The position numbers were made by a program, and so were the translations under genes. This document shows, piece by piece, positions 33,333 through 42,690 of a stretch of 45,398 bases of DNA. The stretch lies in assembly GCF_004001065.1 (NCBI RefSeq), contig NZ_BIML01000016.1:1-45398 (forward strand), read 5' to 3'. The notes below the pieces were generated by a model that was given only the letters and a program-made list of their open reading frames with translations, made no database searches and had not been told where the DNA came from. The DNA comes from Paenibacillus xylaniclasticus (GTDB taxonomy: Bacteria > Bacillota > Bacilli > Paenibacillales > Paenibacillaceae). Every line of letters begins with the position of its first letter. The stretch's first letter is position 1.

Positions 33333-34253
33333 TTATCCTTTTACCGCACCGACCGTAAGTCCCTTTACGAAATATTTCTGGAAGAATGGATAAGCGAATA
33401 TGATCGGTCCGATACCGACAACGGCCATAGCCATCCGTACCGTTTCGCTCGGGAATTTAGCCGCACCGCCAATGTGTGAGATCGCATCACTGTGCTGGGT
33501 CAAATACTGAATGTTCGTTAATGTCTTATACATGACGTACTGCAAGCTGTAGTTCTCTTCCGACGTGATAAACACAAGACTTAAAAACCAGTCGTTCCAA
33601 TAGTTCAATGTACTGAACAAGGCTGTTGTCGCAAGTACAGGTGTCGATAGTGGCAGCACAATTCGGAAGAAGATTCTTAGCTCACCTGCACCGTCAATCT
33701 TGGCGGACTCAATAATAGCCGCTGGAATCGTCGTACTGAAAAACGTACGAATAATTAAGACGAAGAACGCCGACATAACTAGCGGTAATATGAGCGACCA
33801 GATGCTGTCCTTCAGATGCAGGAACCTTACGTATACGAGATACCATGGCACGAGACCACCGTTGAACAGCATGGTGAAAAATACGAAGAAGGTAAAAAAT
33901 TTGCGCTGTGGAAAGTCCGGTCGACTAATCGGATAGGCGTACAAGGCCATCACAATCAAGCTTAACAACGTACCAACAACCGTGACGAAAGTCGATACTC
34001 CATAAGCCCGCGCCACGCTTTCCCAGTCCTTGAACACAAATTTATAAGCACTGAAATCAAAATTAGACGGTATAAATTTGTATCCATCTACAATGACATC
34101 AGTCTCATTCGAAATCGAAACCATCACAAGCAACAATAACGGAAAGATACAAAGCGCTGAATATAGAAAGAAAATGATCTTAATTGTCCAATCCCCTACC
34201 GGCGATAATGAATTAACCGGTCTTGAGGGAGCTCGTTCAACAGGGGCCTCCAT
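33333..34253 (-). CDS. Carbohydrate ABC transporter permease, LplC/YtcP type
   Basis: A 306-residue membrane subunit with six hydrophobic helices. The ATPase-coupling EAA motif is recognisable: ESAKIDGAGELRIFFRIVLPLSTP. The N-terminal tail is cytosolic and polar, then IFFLYSALCIFPLLLLV begins the first helix. The C-terminal FQKYFVKGLTVGAVKG is the normal ending of this class. It follows the partner permease by 44 bp and precedes the lipoprotein gene. The partner ATPase gene is not present; a shared MsmX-like ATPase is the probable energiser. Confidence 0.95.
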   Translation of the reverse strand: MEAPVERAPSRPVNSLSPVGDWTIKIIFFLYSALCIFPLLLLVMVSISNETDVIVDGYKFIPSNFDFSAYKFVFKDWESVARAYGVSTFVTVVGTLLSLIVMALYAYPISRPDFPQRKFFTFFVFFTMLFNGGLVPWYLVYVRFLHLKDSIWSLILPLVMSAFFVLIIRTFFSTTIPAAIIESAKIDGAGELRIFFRIVLPLSTPVLATTALFSTLNYWNDWFLSLVFITSEENYSLQYVMYKTLTNIQYLTQHSDAISHIGGAAKFPSETVRMAMAVVGIGPIIFAYPFFQKYFVKGLTVGAVKG

Positions 34254-34297
34254 CTGCTACCTCCTACTATTATGCATTTGCCTACAAATTCACTAAT

Positions 34298-35227
34298 TTA
34301 GAACAGCGCGCTGTCCTTATCGATTCGTCTTACAACCCAGTTGGATATGAATACGAGCACGAATCCAACTACAGATTGATATAGACCCGCTGCTGACGAC
34401 AATCCTGAGTCGCCCATCGCTAGGAATGTTCGATATACATAGGTGTCGATTACGTTCGTAACCGGGAATAACGGACCAGATTCTTTCGGCACTTGATAGA
34501 ACAAACCGAAGTCTGCATAGAAGATACGACCGACCTGCAGCAATGTCATAATAATCATGATCGGGATCAAGAGCGGAATCGTAATCTTCCAAATTTGCTG
34601 CCATTTGTTCGCGCCGTCGATTGTCGCTGCCTCGTAATATTCATCATCGATGCCGATAATAGCTGCCATGTATATAACCATGTAATAGCCGACGTTTTTC
34701 ACTGTATTAACAAGCGGCAGAATGTATGGCCAAGCTTCCAATTTGAAATACCATTGAACCGGATCTACACCGAACATCGGCAAAATCGTCGTATTGACGA
34801 AGCCGTTCTTGTCATGGAGCAGTCCGTATACGAGATACGAGATTACAACCCAAGACAGAATGTAAGGCAAGAAAATGATCGACTGGTGAAACCGTGCAAG
34901 AAACTTGCTGCGAAGTTCATTCAACATAATTGCGAAGGCAACAGGTATTATCAGGTTCAGAACAATAAACAATGAGTTGTAAAGCAGTGTATTTCTCGTA
35001 ATGATCCACGCATCGCTTGTCTTGAACAAATACTTGAAGTTGTCCAGCCCAACCCACTCACTGTCGATGAAGTTCAGAATGATGTTGGAATGCTGGTATG
35101 TCATGCTCTTAAAAGCGATGACTATACCGGCCATCGGGAGATAGTTGTTCACAAGCAAAATCAGAAAGCCGGGCAGCATCATCAAGTAAAAAATCCCGTA
35201 TTTTTGCAAATTACTTCGAAGTGCCAT
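34298..35227 (-). CDS. Carbohydrate ABC transporter permease, LplB/YteP type
   Basis: A 309-residue membrane subunit with the opening typical of LplB proteins (YGIFYLMMLPGFLILLVNNYLPM) and six helices. The EAA motif is EAATIDGANKWQQIWKITIPLL, in the expected loop near the third quarter. The ATG has GGAGG 7 nt upstream. It is the first gene of the importer operon; a strong terminator separates it from yesN. With the second permease and the lipoprotein it would import an oligosaccharide or glycan breakdown product. Confidence 0.95.
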   Translation of the reverse strand: MALRSNLQKYGIFYLMMLPGFLILLVNNYLPMAGIVIAFKSMTYQHSNIILNFIDSEWVGLDNFKYLFKTSDAWIITRNTLLYNSLFIVLNLIIPVAFAIMLNELRSKFLARFHQSIIFLPYILSWVVISYLVYGLLHDKNGFVNTTILPMFGVDPVQWYFKLEAWPYILPLVNTVKNVGYYMVIYMAAIIGIDDEYYEAATIDGANKWQQIWKITIPLLIPIMIIMTLLQVGRIFYADFGLFYQVPKESGPLFPVTNVIDTYVYRTFLAMGDSGLSSAAGLYQSVVGFVLVFISNWVVRRIDKDSALF

Positions 35228-35291
35228 CAAATTTCCTCCTGCTTCTTTCCTATTGCCGTTTCCGGTTCTTCCGTTCGGTCTACTTCATTGT

Positions 35292-35326
35292 AAAAAAAAT
35301 AGCCACGATGCTCTATTCGCACCGTG
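35292..35326 (-). terminator. Terminator of the yesMN-type operon
   Basis: On the minus strand, CACGGTGC and GCATCGTG pair with one wobble around a 7-nt loop. GGCTA and eight T follow. It separates the two-component genes from the importer genes. Confidence 0.85.
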
Positions 35327-35361
35327 ACCTCATTAACGTTGTTGTGACTTATTTGAATCAT

Positions 35362-36981
35362 TTAGTCGACATGCTGGAATATTCGTCGATATTCCTGAGG
35401 CGTCAAGCCTGTCGCTTTCTTGAACAGCTTAGAGAAATGCGAGAAATTACTGTAGCCGACCGATACAGCGATGTCGCTGATTCGGGCATTACTGTTCTCC
35501 AGCTCCATCTTCGCCCTTACAATCTTGCGATCTGTCGTATAATCGGTAATCGATTGTCCGGTTTCCTTGCGGAACAAACGAGATAAGTATGCCGGATTTA
35601 GGAATACATAATCAGCCAGCTTCTCCCGGCTTATATCCTCATCGAGATGCTCCTCAATATATTGCTGTGCCTTACGAACTACATTCGAGACATCCTTACT
35701 ATTCTGACGTATATATTCGGCAGCCTGCAGGCAGACAGATAGTGCCCACGTCTTCAGACCCTGAAGCGACTTTAACGCTTGACCTCCATCTTCCCACTGC
35801 TGCTGCGGAAACGCTCTATCAATGGCTAAAGACTTGCGCTGGAAGGTCTGGAACAGAGTATGTACGATCCCGAAATAAATTGAGACGATATGCGTATAGT
35901 CGATCCCACCCTGCTCCTCAAGCAGCTGGTTAAAAAACTCTTCAATCTTACCTGCGAGCTCCATACGTTTGCCCGACTCCAGCAGTACCGCCCAATCTGC
36001 CAGCGGCGGGTGTGACGCCGACATCGCCTGCTGTCTCGACCTGTCTCTCTCTTGTACATGAACGACCGTGCAAGTATCGGTCAGATTGCTTTTCTCCAGC
36101 TCATTCAAATGCGAGACGACTTCCCTAAGCGACGTAACTGGAGCAGGAACGCCCACATAGCAGGACAGGCGGCAGTGCAAATAAGCTTCGCATTGCTCGA
36201 TATATTTGCGGCAGCGTTCGTTGAGTTCCGCCTTCGTTACAGCTTCCGGCTCATAGAGCAGCACGAGCAGCGCGCCGCTCGCATCCTGAATGACCTCTCC
36301 CCCAGCGTCCATAAGAATGATTTCTTTCGCTGCATTCTTCACGCCATAAGTCATAATTTCTTCATCGCGCGCTGACCATTCCTCCTGCCATTGCTCAATG
36401 CTGATCAATATGACAACAATTTGGGAGCTGGCTTGCAGCGGAATCCCATACAGCTTCAATTGCGGCTCAAGCTGCTGAGGGGCGACCGACTGCCGCCAAT
36501 GAATCACATCCTGCCACAGCCTCTCTACCATTACAGGCAGCTGCTTCTGCCACTGCTGGTAGTACAGCTCATAAGTCCGATGGAATGCATCATGCTCTTC
36601 TTGAATTCTCACTTTATCAAGCGCTTGAAGCAGCGTTTTCTGAAGATGAGCATGGTCGACCGGCTTTAGCAAATAATCGAATCCGTCAAGCTGCAGCGCC
36701 TGTTGTGCATATTTGAAATCAGCATGGCCCGTCAGTAGAATCGTCTTGGTCAATGGCGAATGTACGTTCACCCAGCTTAACAGCTCAATCCCCGTCTGAT
36801 TCGGCATATCGATATCGGACAGCAGCACATGAATCGTATACTCCTTGAAAAATCCTTGCGCCTCTTCGGCGTCATAAGCTGTAAAAATGTTCGCAATCGG
36901 CATCGAGCTCCAATCCAAGCCATGCACAATGCCTTTAATGGCAATTTCTTCGTCGTCTACAATTAATAAATTATATTTCAT
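35362..36981 (-). CDS. YesN/AraC-family response regulator
   Basis: A 539-residue two-component regulator. The receiver domain starts at once (LLIVDDEE) with phosphoacceptor Asp56 in LLSDIDMPNQ, and the Thr and Lys of ILLTGHAD and YLLKPVD. A long middle linker follows. The last 100 residues form two AraC-type helix-turn-helix units: DISREKLADYVFLNPAYLSR and ISDIAVSVGYSNFSHFSKLF. Such regulators typically activate a neighbouring oligosaccharide importer. The ATG at 36981 has AGAGGGGGC about 9 nt away. It follows the YesM-type kinase by 53 bp. Confidence 0.95.
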   Translation of the reverse strand: MKYNLLIVDDEEIAIKGIVHGLDWSSMPIANIFTAYDAEEAQGFFKEYTIHVLLSDIDMPNQTGIELLSWVNVHSPLTKTILLTGHADFKYAQQALQLDGFDYLLKPVDHAHLQKTLLQALDKVRIQEEHDAFHRTYELYYQQWQKQLPVMVERLWQDVIHWRQSVAPQQLEPQLKLYGIPLQASSQIVVILISIEQWQEEWSARDEEIMTYGVKNAAKEIILMDAGGEVIQDASGALLVLLYEPEAVTKAELNERCRKYIEQCEAYLHCRLSCYVGVPAPVTSLREVVSHLNELEKSNLTDTCTVVHVQERDRSRQQAMSASHPPLADWAVLLESGKRMELAGKIEEFFNQLLEEQGGIDYTHIVSIYFGIVHTLFQTFQRKSLAIDRAFPQQQWEDGGQALKSLQGLKTWALSVCLQAAEYIRQNSKDVSNVVRKAQQYIEEHLDEDISREKLADYVFLNPAYLSRLFRKETGQSITDYTTDRKIVRAKMELENSNARISDIAVSVGYSNFSHFSKLFKKATGLTPQEYRRIFQHVD

Positions 36982-37034
36982 ACTAATCATGCCCCCTCTA
37001 AGGACTATTCCTACCCATTTCATCTATTTGCGTA

Positions 37035-38786
37035 TTATATGGCAGTCGTCTGCCTATCGATCATGTTCGGAAACTTGATTGTAATAACGGAGCCTGTCCC
37101 ATCGTCCCGATTGGCGAATTTGATCGTCGCCCCTTCTCCGTAGTGAAGCTTTAGACGATGCGCCACGTTCATTATGCCTAATCTGCTGGACTCGCCTTCC
37201 GGCAGCGGCTTGCCATTTTGCAATTTGTCCAGCACTTCCTTTGGAAATCCGACTCCATTATCCGAAATCGACAACAGGAAGCCGCCGCCTTGCTCGGTAT
37301 CCTGTACAACGGAGATATGAATAACGAACAGCTGCTTGCGATTTTTGAAGCCATGGATAATCGAATTTTCGACAAATGGCTGCACGGTTAATGCCGGAAT
37401 CGGATAACTTTTCAGCGGCTCGGGAATATCGTACGTAATGACCAGCTTATTCGGAAAACGGAGCTCCTGAATCGTAATGTAGTTATTGATATGGCGTAAT
37501 TCCTCATCAAGCGTAATCGTATCCCGGTTCGCACGCATAATGAAACGGAAATAATCGGCAAGATGTAGCGACATTTTTTTGACTGATTCATGATCTTTCA
37601 AGGCTGCAAAGTTATAAATAATATTCAGCGTATTCATATAAAAGTGCGGATTAATTTGCGCCTGCAGCTGTTTAAGCTCGCCCTGCTTAACACGCAGCTG
37701 TTCTTCGTACATTCCGATCTTCAACGATTTAATTTGCTCCGCCATTGTATTGAACGTATTGGCCAGGAAGACAAACTCCACCGTTTTGTCTGATTGAAGA
37801 CGAACGTCCAGCATGCCCATAGAAATTTTCTTCATTCCGAGAATAAGCTCTCCAAGCGGCTTGAACATAATCTTCTGAACGAAGAGGAGATAAAGCATCA
37901 ATATGATAAAAATACCTACTGGAAGGAAGAACACCGCCATCTGAAAAAATGGCAGGTTCTGCAGAATCGACCTCTCCGGCAGCATGAGCGAGAATACTAG
38001 TCCAACAGTCTCACTGCTCTTCTCCATTACGAGATATTTGTCGTCGTGCCCTTTCATCGTGACGTAAGGCTGTTGCTCGTTCACTGGAAGTCCGCTTAAC
38101 TGTACGGGCAATTGCGAGTCACTGAGCGGCATTCCTACGTGGTTATCCTTCAGTTCATACAATTCGCTGGAAGTGGTCTCGCCCTGCTGTTCGGCAAGCT
38201 TGCCGGCAATATCCTTCGCTCGAATAATAGCTCCCACATATTCGTTACCGGTTACGTGTATCGCCTTCATGATCATGTATTCGCCTGGTATGTTCTCATC
38301 CTTAGCCAGATGCCATTTCACTGCAGCTGGATTATTGGAATCGTTTGCAATAATATTCGGCACATGCCGGCGGAGCAAGCTCTTCATCATCTCGTAGTTA
38401 TTGCTTCGCGTGCCGATGATAACATCTTGATCGCTGTATAAGAAGAACGTATCGATCAAATCATAAAAGCCTACATCACGATTAAGCTTGTTATAAATAC
38501 TGACCTTCGTTAGCACGTAATTATCTGACCCGTACTCATAGGAGCCAAGAAGTCCAACCTCACTGTCAAGAACCGCCATTTTCATTAAATAATCGCTAAC
38601 CTGCTTCAGGTTCGTGTCGGTCTGCCTAACATACATGTCTAACGTATTCCGGTATGTCTCGGACACTTTCGCTCGGACAACGTCCTTAGCGTATAAAGTA
38701 TTCACGATCATAAATAACACAAGTGGAACGATCACTGCTACAAAGCTAAGCAGCAGCTTAACCTTGAGCGATTGTACCAACGCCAT
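37035..38786 (-). CDS. YesM-type sensor histidine kinase
   Basis: A 583-residue membrane kinase. A first membrane helix lies near residues 10-28, followed by a roughly 250-residue extracellular sensor domain. A second helix lies around residue 285 (FFLPVGIFIILMLYLLFV), then a HAMP linker. The His-kinase domain carries the phosphoacceptor in QAQINPHFYMNTLNII. The ATPase domain has PALTVQPFVENSIIHGF and ISDNGVGFP. It belongs to the LytS/YesM class, paired with AraC-type regulators in Paenibacillus. The extracellular part probably detects a carbohydrate or its loaded binding protein. Confidence 0.95.
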   Translation of the reverse strand: MALVQSLKVKLLLSFVAVIVPLVLFMIVNTLYAKDVVRAKVSETYRNTLDMYVRQTDTNLKQVSDYLMKMAVLDSEVGLLGSYEYGSDNYVLTKVSIYNKLNRDVGFYDLIDTFFLYSDQDVIIGTRSNNYEMMKSLLRRHVPNIIANDSNNPAAVKWHLAKDENIPGEYMIMKAIHVTGNEYVGAIIRAKDIAGKLAEQQGETTSSELYELKDNHVGMPLSDSQLPVQLSGLPVNEQQPYVTMKGHDDKYLVMEKSSETVGLVFSLMLPERSILQNLPFFQMAVFFLPVGIFIILMLYLLFVQKIMFKPLGELILGMKKISMGMLDVRLQSDKTVEFVFLANTFNTMAEQIKSLKIGMYEEQLRVKQGELKQLQAQINPHFYMNTLNIIYNFAALKDHESVKKMSLHLADYFRFIMRANRDTITLDEELRHINNYITIQELRFPNKLVITYDIPEPLKSYPIPALTVQPFVENSIIHGFKNRKQLFVIHISVVQDTEQGGGFLLSISDNGVGFPKEVLDKLQNGKPLPEGESSRLGIMNVAHRLKLHYGEGATIKFANRDDGTGSVITIKFPNMIDRQTTAI

Positions 38787-38956
38787 AAAAACTCTCCATT
38801 TCTTTGTACTTTAATCAGTTTTATCTATTCGACCCAGTTGATTCATTTTCCTCTTATCATTTTTATTTGCTATTAAGGTTAGAGATCCATTATTCTGGTA
38901 TAGTAATAATTAGGGGGCACCCATTTTTAAACATTAGAGAGGAGCAGCAAGCAATT

Positions 38957-40045
38957 ATGACGGAAGAAAATAAGCGGCGCGATCTTTCGCAGTCGGACGA
39001 GCAAGATCAACTGCAAACCAAGCTTTACAATTCTGAAGACGGATTGTCCGGCCAGGATGAAGAGGAAGCTATCGATCATGAAGCGGCAATCCAATCCAAT
39101 CCATCATCTGTAAGAAGCGATAATGCGCCGAAACGTTCCGATGCGGGTGGCTGGATCGCTGCAGCAATCCTGCTTGTCGCATTCGTAGTGGTTGCGATCA
39201 AGGCGTTCTCGACAAGTGGTGAAGGCGGAACGGAAGCCGTCGCTGAAGTTAACGGAGTCAAAATTACGCAGCAGCAGCTGTATAAATCGCTTATAACTGG
39301 TGGCAATGGAGAGAAAGCGCTTGAGAATCTGATCAGCTACGAGCTTGTTAACCAGGAAGCTGAGGAGAAAGGCGTTAAGGTCACAGAAGAAGATATCAAC
39401 CATGAACTTGAAGGACTCAAGACGAATATGGGCGGCGAAGAATCATTCAACCTTGCCTTGCAGCAATACGGCATGACGGTTGAAGACCTGAAGCCGGATC
39501 TCCGTCAACAAGCTCAATATCGCAAATTGCTTGAACCTCAAGTATCCGTAAGCGACGAAGACATCAGCTCTTATTTCGAGCAGTACAAAGACTCGTTCGC
39601 AACGCCTGAACAAGTACGCGCTTCGCACATTCTTGTTGCTACGAAAGAAGAAGCGGATGAGATCATTAAGCAGTTGAATGAGGGCAGCGACTTCGCAGCT
39701 ATTGCGAAAGAGAAATCGCTCGATACAAGCAATAAGGATGCAGGGGGCGACCTCGATTACTTCAGTCGTGGAATGATGGAAGCTGCATTCGAAGAAGCGG
39801 CATTCAATCTTAAAGTTGGTGAAATTAGCGAGCCTGTTCAAACATCTTATGGCTACCACGTTATCAAAGTAACAGATCATAAGGAAGCAACTACTCCAAC
39901 GCTCGAAGACAAGAAGGATGAAATTAAAGAAACGTTGACGACCCAGCAAGTTTACCAGCTGTCGCAAACGCTCTTATCGGATCTCCGTTCGCAAGCGAAG
40001 ATTGAAAACTATCTATCGAAAGATACGGAAGAGGCTGCTGAATAA
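38957..40045 (+). CDS. Membrane-anchored parvulin peptidyl-prolyl isomerase (PrsA/SurA type)
   Basis: A 362-residue foldase-like protein. A roughly 65-residue acidic cytosolic N-terminus is followed by one membrane helix (WIAAAILLVAFVVVAIKAF). A SurA-like chaperone segment carries VAEVNGVKITQQQLYKSL. The rotamase domain shows VRASHILVATKEEAD, SDFAAIAKEKS and DLDYFSRGMM, and ends FNLKVGEISEPVQTSYGYHVIKV. Unlike the classic PrsA lipoprotein there is no lipobox Cys, so the anchor is the helix itself. It likely helps fold exported proteins outside the membrane. The ATG at 38957 follows GAGAGGAG by about 12 nt. It is monocistronic. Confidence 0.93.
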   Translation: MTEENKRRDLSQSDEQDQLQTKLYNSEDGLSGQDEEEAIDHEAAIQSNPSSVRSDNAPKRSDAGGWIAAAILLVAFVVVAIKAFSTSGEGGTEAVAEVNGVKITQQQLYKSLITGGNGEKALENLISYELVNQEAEEKGVKVTEEDINHELEGLKTNMGGEESFNLALQQYGMTVEDLKPDLRQQAQYRKLLEPQVSVSDEDISSYFEQYKDSFATPEQVRASHILVATKEEADEIIKQLNEGSDFAAIAKEKSLDTSNKDAGGDLDYFSRGMMEAAFEEAAFNLKVGEISEPVQTSYGYHVIKVTDHKEATTPTLEDKKDEIKETLTTQQVYQLSQTLLSDLRSQAKIENYLSKDTEEAAE

Positions 40046-40059
40046 ACATTGCTGTACAG

Positions 40060-40110
40060 AAGGGCCGAGAAGACAAGCATCTCATCGAGGTGCATGTTTT
40101 CTCGGCCCTT
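40060..40110. terminator. Terminator between the parvulin gene and the metal ABC operon
   Basis: AAGGGCCGAGAA and TTCTCGGCCCTT form a strong stem, extended inward by an imperfect pairing. Short T-rich sequence follows on the plus strand. It lies between convergent genes and may act on both. Confidence 0.75.
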
Positions 40111-40151
40111 CATTATTAACTTCTTTGCTAAGTGCAGCAAATACTTATTAT

Positions 40152-41027
40152 TTATGTTGAAGATATATTCGGTCTTATCAACCTCGCCATAATGCCATGC
40201 TTCGGCGAAGCTATGAAACTGACCATAAATACTAGCCCGGTAGCAAAAGCCATAGATCCGGAGATAGAGGTGTCCAACCAGACGGCAATAAAATACCCTG
40301 AAATAGCGGCAACAATGCCCAAAGCACTACTTAAAATCATCATCACGGCAAGCCTGTCAGTCCAAAGGTACGCCGCCGCTGCTGGCGTGATTAGCATAGC
40401 AACAACCATGATCGCACCAACAGCATCAAAAGCTGCTACCGTTGTTACCGAAACGAGCCCCATAAAAACGTAATGCATAAGTACAACTGGGATACCAATA
40501 CTCGCAGCAAGTGCTGGGTCAAACGAAGTAAGTTTCCATTCCTTGTAAAATCCAATAATCACGATTAATACAATACTAAGGACGATCGATAAGATGAAGA
40601 CAGCTTCGGGAATATCTCCGACCACAGGCAGGTTTATTTTTTCCCAAGGAATGAATGTAATTTCCCCCATCAAAGTGTGCTTCACATCCAGATGTGCATT
40701 TCCGACTTTAGTGGCAATCAATACAACCCCAATGGCAAATAAAGAAGTAAATACTACACCAATTGAAGCCTCCTGCTGTACGCCAAGGGAGTGAAACCAT
40801 TGAATTAATAACGCAGTCAATAAACCAGCAGCGATCGCACCAATCAGCATATGAATGCCGCTCAATTCACGGGTAATCAGGAAAGCAATCACAATACCAA
40901 GTAATACGGTATGGCTGATCGCATCGGCCATCATCGCCATTCTGCGCAAAATAAGCAGAGATCCAATCAGTCCACATGAGACTCCAACTAGTGAGGCGGT
41001 CAGTATAATCCAACCGGCATAGCTCAA
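40152..41027 (-). CDS. Manganese/zinc ABC transporter permease (TroD/MntD-like)
   Basis: A 291-residue ABC-3 family permease with about eight membrane helices. Family marks are GVSCGLIGSLLILRRMAMMADAISHTVLLG near the N-terminus and AFDAVGAIMVVAMLITPAAAAYLW toward the end. It is the last gene of a four-gene operon. The start is TTG at 41027 with GGAGG 8 nt upstream, immediately after the stop of the sister permease. Two nonidentical permeases in one operon match Mn importers of the TroABCD/MntABCD type. Confidence 0.93.
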   Translation of the reverse strand: MSYAGWIILTASLVGVSCGLIGSLLILRRMAMMADAISHTVLLGIVIAFLITRELSGIHMLIGAIAAGLLTALLIQWFHSLGVQQEASIGVVFTSLFAIGVVLIATKVGNAHLDVKHTLMGEITFIPWEKINLPVVGDIPEAVFILSIVLSIVLIVIIGFYKEWKLTSFDPALAASIGIPVVLMHYVFMGLVSVTTVAAFDAVGAIMVVAMLITPAAAAYLWTDRLAVMMILSSALGIVAAISGYFIAVWLDTSISGSMAFATGLVFMVSFIASPKHGIMARLIRPNISST

Positions 41028-41029
41028 GC

Positions 41030-41950
41030 CTAATCCCTCCTTTCCAGCGCAGCGCGTTGATATGCGGTCGACTCTTCTAGCAGCTTTCGCTGCCGGTATT
41101 GCTGAATTCCAATGACGATTAATCCTTTACGAATGCCTAGAGCAAATGAAATGACGAATAAAGAAGATGCAGCGATAACAATAAAAGGACCTGTGGGCCA
41201 TCCTTTACCGTATACGCTCATTAACGTTCCGATTACGCCTGCGCTTCCTCCGAACACAGCTGACAACACCAACATCCACTTGAAAGAGTTCGTCCAGTAC
41301 CTTGCGCTCACCGCTGGTGTAATCAATAGAGCGGCCATTAGAATAACCCCTACCGCCTGGATGCCTATGACAATCACTAATACCAAGCAAAACATATACA
41401 GGCTGTTCATCCAGCGACTCGACAACCCCAATCCTCCCCCAAATGTCGAATCGAACAAGAACAGCTTCCATTCCTTGAAGGAGATAATAGCGATGAACAC
41501 AATCAACAATGCCAATCCTGTCATAAGCCATACGTCTTTACCCACCATTGAAGCTGCCTGACCATAGATAAAGCTGTCCAGTCCACTCTGGCCAGCCCCG
41601 GCCATTCGATTGACGAATGTAAGCAGCATTACACCGAGGCCGAAGAAGACGGACAGAATGATTCCCATAGCTGCATCTTCCTTAACGCGGCTTGAAGACC
41701 GTATCCAATGAATGAGCAAAGCGCCCAATAGCGCGCTCACTGCTGCACCAGCAATCATAACAAGCAGATTCTTCTCGCCAAGAATAACAAACCCAATAAT
41801 AACGCCTGGCAAGGCTGCGTGAGACAATGCATCACTCATTAAACTTTGCCTTTTCCAGTAGGCAAAGCAACCGATAATACCGGCAGCCGTACCTAACATC
41901 AAGGTGCTGAACAGGACCCATTGAGCATTATGCGACAACCCCTGTATCAT
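41030..41950 (-). CDS. Manganese/zinc ABC transporter permease (TroC/MntC-like)
   Basis: A 306-residue ABC-3 permease with roughly nine hydrophobic helices. Recognisable segments are LGTAAGIIGCFAYWKRQSLMSDALSHAALPG and IGIQAVGVILMAALLITPAVSARYW. The C-terminus is a charged cytosolic tail (RQRKLLEESTAYQRAALERRD), as expected of the TroC/MntC side. The ATG overlaps the stop codon of the ATPase gene (ATGA), so translation is coupled. Confidence 0.93.
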   Translation of the reverse strand: MIQGLSHNAQWVLFSTLMLGTAAGIIGCFAYWKRQSLMSDALSHAALPGVIIGFVILGEKNLLVMIAGAAVSALLGALLIHWIRSSSRVKEDAAMGIILSVFFGLGVMLLTFVNRMAGAGQSGLDSFIYGQAASMVGKDVWLMTGLALLIVFIAIISFKEWKLFLFDSTFGGGLGLSSRWMNSLYMFCLVLVIVIGIQAVGVILMAALLITPAVSARYWTNSFKWMLVLSAVFGGSAGVIGTLMSVYGKGWPTGPFIVIAASSLFVISFALGIRKGLIVIGIQQYRQRKLLEESTAYQRAALERRD

Positions 41951-42690
41951 TCCGACTTGGCTCCCCTCCAGCGCAGCGTCCCTTCATACGTTCGATAGAT
42001 GTTGTTATCTGTAAAGGCCTCTGCCGTAGGGCCGTGTGCGATCACCGTTCGGTTTAGTAGTAGTACATGGTCGAAATAATCCTCAACCGTCTGTAAATCG
42101 TGATGGACAACCAGTACCGTTCTCCCCTTGCTCTTTAACAAATTGAGCGTTGACATAATTGCACGCTCAGTTGCCGCATCTACACCAGCAAGCGGCTCAT
42201 CAAGAAAATATAAATCAGCATCCATGACGAGGGCACGGGCTAAAAAAACTCGCTGCTGTTGACCACCTGAGAGTTGACTGATTTGACGCGAGGCATAATC
42301 CGCCATCCCCATTTCGGCCAAAGCCTCCATCGCCTTTTCACGGTGACGGCGCTTTGGCCATTTTAGCCAGCCGATTTTCCCATACAACCCCATTAACACG
42401 ACATCAAGTGCATTAGTTGGAAAATCCCAATCGACGGAGCCCCGCTGCGGCACATAGCCGACTCGAGCTTTTACTTTCTGATAGGGAGACCCAAAGATGG
42501 CTACCTTCCCTGCCAACTGGGGATGCAATTCAAGGATGACTTTAAGCAAAGTTGATTTACCTGCACCGTTAGGTCCTACTATACTCGTCATTGTCCCTGG
42601 CATAACATCAAATACCACGTTGTCCAACACTTTGTTCTTACGATAGGAAGCAGATAGCTCTTTAACACTTAGAGCCGGAAGCATCCCCAT
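41947..42690 (-). CDS. Manganese/zinc ABC transporter ATP-binding protein (TroB/MntB-like)
   Basis: A 247-residue ABC ATPase with all core motifs: Walker A GPNGAGKST, the Q loop YVPQRGSVDWDFP (the tryptophan-bearing version typical of metal importers), signature LSGGQQQR, Walker B LYFLDEPLAGVD and the switch histidine in VVHHD. Start candidates are ATG 42690, sharing one base with the mntA-like stop (TGATG), and ATG 42684, better spaced from AAGGAG. It energises the two permeases downstream. No separate promoter is visible. Confidence 0.94.
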   Translation of the reverse strand: MGMLPALSVKELSASYRKNKVLDNVVFDVMPGTMTSIVGPNGAGKSTLLKVILELHPQLAGKVAIFGSPYQKVKARVGYVPQRGSVDWDFPTNALDVVLMGLYGKIGWLKWPKRRHREKAMEALAEMGMADYASRQISQLSGGQQQRVFLARALVMDADLYFLDEPLAGVDAATERAIMSTLNLLKSKGRTVLVVHHDLQTVEDYFDHVLLLNRTVIAHGPTAEAFTDNNIYRTYEGTLRWRGAKSE

